Origin: Solirubrobacterales bacterium
GTDB lineage: Bacteria; Actinomycetota; Thermoleophilia; Solirubrobacterales; 70-9
DNA length: 14,067 nucleotides
Reading direction: 5' to 3'
NCBI GenBank assembly: GCA_030152805.1
Contig: JASLIG010000034.1
Coordinates: forward strand, 1 to 14,067
A program made the position numbers and the translations under genes. Below, one piece after another: positions 11,970-14,067 of the stretch. Each line of letters begins with the position of its first letter. Within the stretch, counting starts at the first letter, position 1. Under the pieces are notes generated by a model, which saw only the letters and a program-made list of their open reading frames with translations, made no database searches and had not been told where the DNA came from.

Positions 11970-14067
11970 TCGACATCCTCAAAGAGAAGACCCGCTACGA
12001 CCCGAGTGAGGTCGAGGGGCGGGTCTTTTCGGAATGGATGGAGGCGGGGTACTTTCACCCGCCGGCTGAGGGCAGTCCGGAGGAGAACTTCTCGGTGGCG
12101 ATACCGCCGCCGAACGTGACCGGCGCCCTGCACATGGGGCACGCGCTCAACGGGTCGATGCAGGATGCGCTGGTGCGGATGAACAGGATGCGGGGGCGCA
12201 ACTCGCTCTGGATCCTCGGTACCGACCACGCCGGGATCGCCACCCAGGCCGTGGTCGAGAAAGCGCTGCGCGCGGAAGGCGTCTCGCGCCACGACCTCGG
12301 GCGCGAGGAGTTCGTCCAGCGGGTCTGGCGCTGGCGCGAGCAGTACGGCTCGCGGATCGTCGAGCAGTACAAGCGGCTCGGCGCCTCCTGCGATTACGAG
12401 CGCGAGCGCTTCACCCTCGACGAAGGCTACGTGCGCGCCGTCTACCGCGTCTTCAAGCAGCTCTTCGACAAGGGCTACATCTACCGCGACAACTATATGG
12501 TCAACTGGGATCCAGGCTCGCACTCGGCGATCTCCGACCTCGAGGTCGAGAACCGTGAGGTGGAGGACACGCTCTACTCGATCGACTACCCGGTCGAGGG
12601 CTCCGATCGCGTGCTGACGGTCGCCACCGTGCGCCCGGAGACGATGCTTGCCGACACCGCCGTCGCCGTCAGTCCCGGCGACGAGCGTTACCGCGACCTC
12701 GTCGGCCAGCACTGCGTCCTGCCCCTGGTTGGCCGCCGCCTGCCGATCATCGCCGACGAGCACGTCGATCCCGAGTTCGGCACGGGCGCGCTGAAGATCA
12801 CCCCCGGTCACGATCCCAACGACTTCGAGATCGGCCGCGCGCACGGCCTCGAGGAGATCGTCGCGATTGGCCCCGACGGCCGCCTCACCGAGGCGGCGGG
12901 GGAGAGGTTCGCCGGCATGACCGCTGCTGAGGCGCAGGGGGCGGTCGTCGGGGCCCTGCGCGAGGAGGGCGCCCTGCGCGCCGAGGAGCCCTACGTCCAC
13001 TCGGTGCCCTTCTCGCACCGCTCCGGCGAGCGCATCGAGCCGTTGATCTCGCTGCAGTGGTTCTGTCGCATGGACGAGCTGGCGGCGCCGGCGATCGAGG
13101 TCGTCGAGAGCGACCGGGTGCGGATCGTGCCCGGGCAGTGGAAGCGCGTCTACCTCGACTGGATGCGGGAAATCCGTCCCTGGTGCGTATCGCGCCAGCT
13201 CTGGTGGGGGCACCGGCTGCCGGTCTGGTACTGCGATGCCTGTGAGGAGACCTTCGTCGCCGAGGCCGAACCGGATCGTTGCGGCGCCTGCGACGGCGAG
13301 CTGCGCCAGGACCCCGACGTCCTCGACACCTGGTTCAGCTCGGCCCTCTGGCCCTTCGCCACGCTCGGCTGGCCCGACGACACCCCCGAGCTGCGCGCCT
13401 TCTACCCGACCGACCTGCTCACCACCGCGCGCGAGATCCTCTTCCTCTGGGTGGCGCGGATGGTCATGGCCGGGATCGAGTTCGCCGGCGACGTCCCCTT
13501 CCGCGACGTCTACGTCCACTCGGTGATCCAGGCGCGGGACGGGCGGCGGATGTCGAAGAGCCTCGGCACCGGCGTCGACCCGCTGGAGGAGATCGACCGC
13601 CACGGCGCCGACGCGCTGCGCTTCGGCCTGCTGGCGATGTCCTCGACCCAGGACGTGCGCTTCTCCGACGCCAAGGTCCAGCAGGGCGCCGACCTGGCCA
13701 ACAAGCTCTGGAACGCGAGCCGCCTGATCCTGCTCAACGCCAAGCCCCCCGAGAAGGTCCCGGTGAAGAGCGGGGCGAAGGCGGAGGAGATCCTCTACGG
13801 AGAGTGGTCGCGCGCGTCCCACGGCGGCAAGGCGGTTCCGCCCGCGGTGACGCGCACGGAGGATCGCTGGATCCTCTCGCGCCTGGAGCGGGTGATCGCC
13901 TCGGTCACCCGCAAGCTCAGCGCGTTCGACTTTGCTCACTCGGCGGGCGAGGCCTACGAGTTCTTCTGGTCAGAGCTATGCGATTGGTACCTGGAGATCG
14001 CAAAGCCGCGGCTCTACGGGGGGGACGCCGAGGTTTCGGCGGTCATGCTGTGGGTGCTGGAGCGGAC
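11957..14067 (+). CDS. valS: Valyl-tRNA synthetase (3' end outside window)
   Basis: 703 codons are in the window with no stop, starting at GTG 11957. This class I synthetase joins valine to tRNA-Val and edits misacylated threonine. The HIGH-type motif is HMGH in PPPNVTGALHMGHALNGS near residue 50. The editing (CP1) domain includes TVATVRPETMLADTAVAV and GTGALKITPGHDPNDFEIG. A CxxC...CxxC zinc-ribbon-like insert (WYCDAC and RCGAC) precedes DVLDTWFSSALWPF. KMSKS appears as RRMSKSLG. The anticodon-binding domain begins near the right end (FFWSELCDWYLEIAKPRLYG). All core motifs are intact. It lies 13 bases after clpX and may be co-transcribed; the start codon lies in a strong hairpin. It is usually followed by folC in many bacteria, but that region is outside the window. 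Confidence 0.96.
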   Translation, partial: MTERLDILKEKTRYDPSEVEGRVFSEWMEAGYFHPPAEGSPEENFSVAIPPPNVTGALHMGHALNGSMQDALVRMNRMRGRNSLWILGTDHAGIATQAVVEKALRAEGVSRHDLGREEFVQRVWRWREQYGSRIVEQYKRLGASCDYERERFTLDEGYVRAVYRVFKQLFDKGYIYRDNYMVNWDPGSHSAISDLEVENREVEDTLYSIDYPVEGSDRVLTVATVRPETMLADTAVAVSPGDERYRDLVGQHCVLPLVGRRLPIIADEHVDPEFGTGALKITPGHDPNDFEIGRAHGLEEIVAIGPDGRLTEAAGERFAGMTAAEAQGAVVGALREEGALRAEEPYVHSVPFSHRSGERIEPLISLQWFCRMDELAAPAIEVVESDRVRIVPGQWKRVYLDWMREIRPWCVSRQLWWGHRLPVWYCDACEETFVAEAEPDRCGACDGELRQDPDVLDTWFSSALWPFATLGWPDDTPELRAFYPTDLLTTAREILFLWVARMVMAGIEFAGDVPFRDVYVHSVIQARDGRRMSKSLGTGVDPLEEIDRHGADALRFGLLAMSSTQDVRFSDAKVQQGADLANKLWNASRLILLNAKPPEKVPVKSGAKAEEILYGEWSRASHGGKAVPPAVTRTEDRWILSRLERVIASVTRKLSAFDFAHSAGEAYEFFWSELCDWYLEIAKPRLYGGDAEVSAVMLWVLER

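Overview
The window is GC-rich throughout except for one segment. A 60-base sample inside tig (5941-6000) holds 45 G/C. Genes are densely packed, GTG starts are common, and the genes resemble actinobacterial ones: crotonyl-CoA carboxylase/reductase, a mycobacterial-type GH15 hydrolase, caa3-type CtaG and RTX-like secreted proteins. My best inference is a soil actinobacterium of class Thermoleophilia (Solirubrobacterales-like). This rests on gene style and recollection, not on a search.

Layout. (1) 1-1170, plus strand: the end of ccr, then an alpha/beta hydrolase three bases later. (2) 4837-1183, minus strand: a GH15 glucoamylase/trehalase-type enzyme, then after a 62-base promoter gap a tight run of ArsR-type regulator, small winged-helix-like protein, STAS anti-anti-sigma-type protein and a secreted RTX-like protein whose nonapeptide repeats carry cysteines in register. 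(3) 4858-7251, plus strand: ctaG, an unlisted 41-residue ORF overlapping both neighbours, and trigger factor (tig). (4) 8079-7264, minus strand: an AT-richer gene for a secreted cysteine-rich protein, tail-to-tail with tig and just upstream of clpP. (5) 8298-10038, plus strand: clpP, a secreted M23 peptidase and two small ORFs coupled by ATGA. (6) 10499-10035, minus strand: a GNAT acetyltransferase with no ordinary start codon. (7) 10651 to the end, plus strand: clpX with a CTG start, then valS running off the window.

Functionally the core is the protein-quality-control block tig-clpP-clpX followed by valS. Trigger factor folds nascent chains, and ClpX unfolds substrates into the ClpP chamber. 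Here the block is interrupted twice: by the low-GC secreted-protein gene between tig and clpP, and by M23, small ORFs and GNAT between clpP and clpX. Several junctions carry potential RNA structure over translation starts. A 24-bp perfect inverted repeat encloses the M23 ribosome-binding site and start, a small hairpin holds the clpX Shine-Dalgarno, and a 9-bp hairpin spans the valS start codon.

The items most worth checking are these structured starts, the cysteine-register RTX repeat, the two sets of small coupled ORFs, and the low-GC gene. I saw no CRISPR array, tRNA, rRNA, insertion sequence or phage gene. No gene-free stretch exceeds 300 bases; the longest is 8098-8297, described below.
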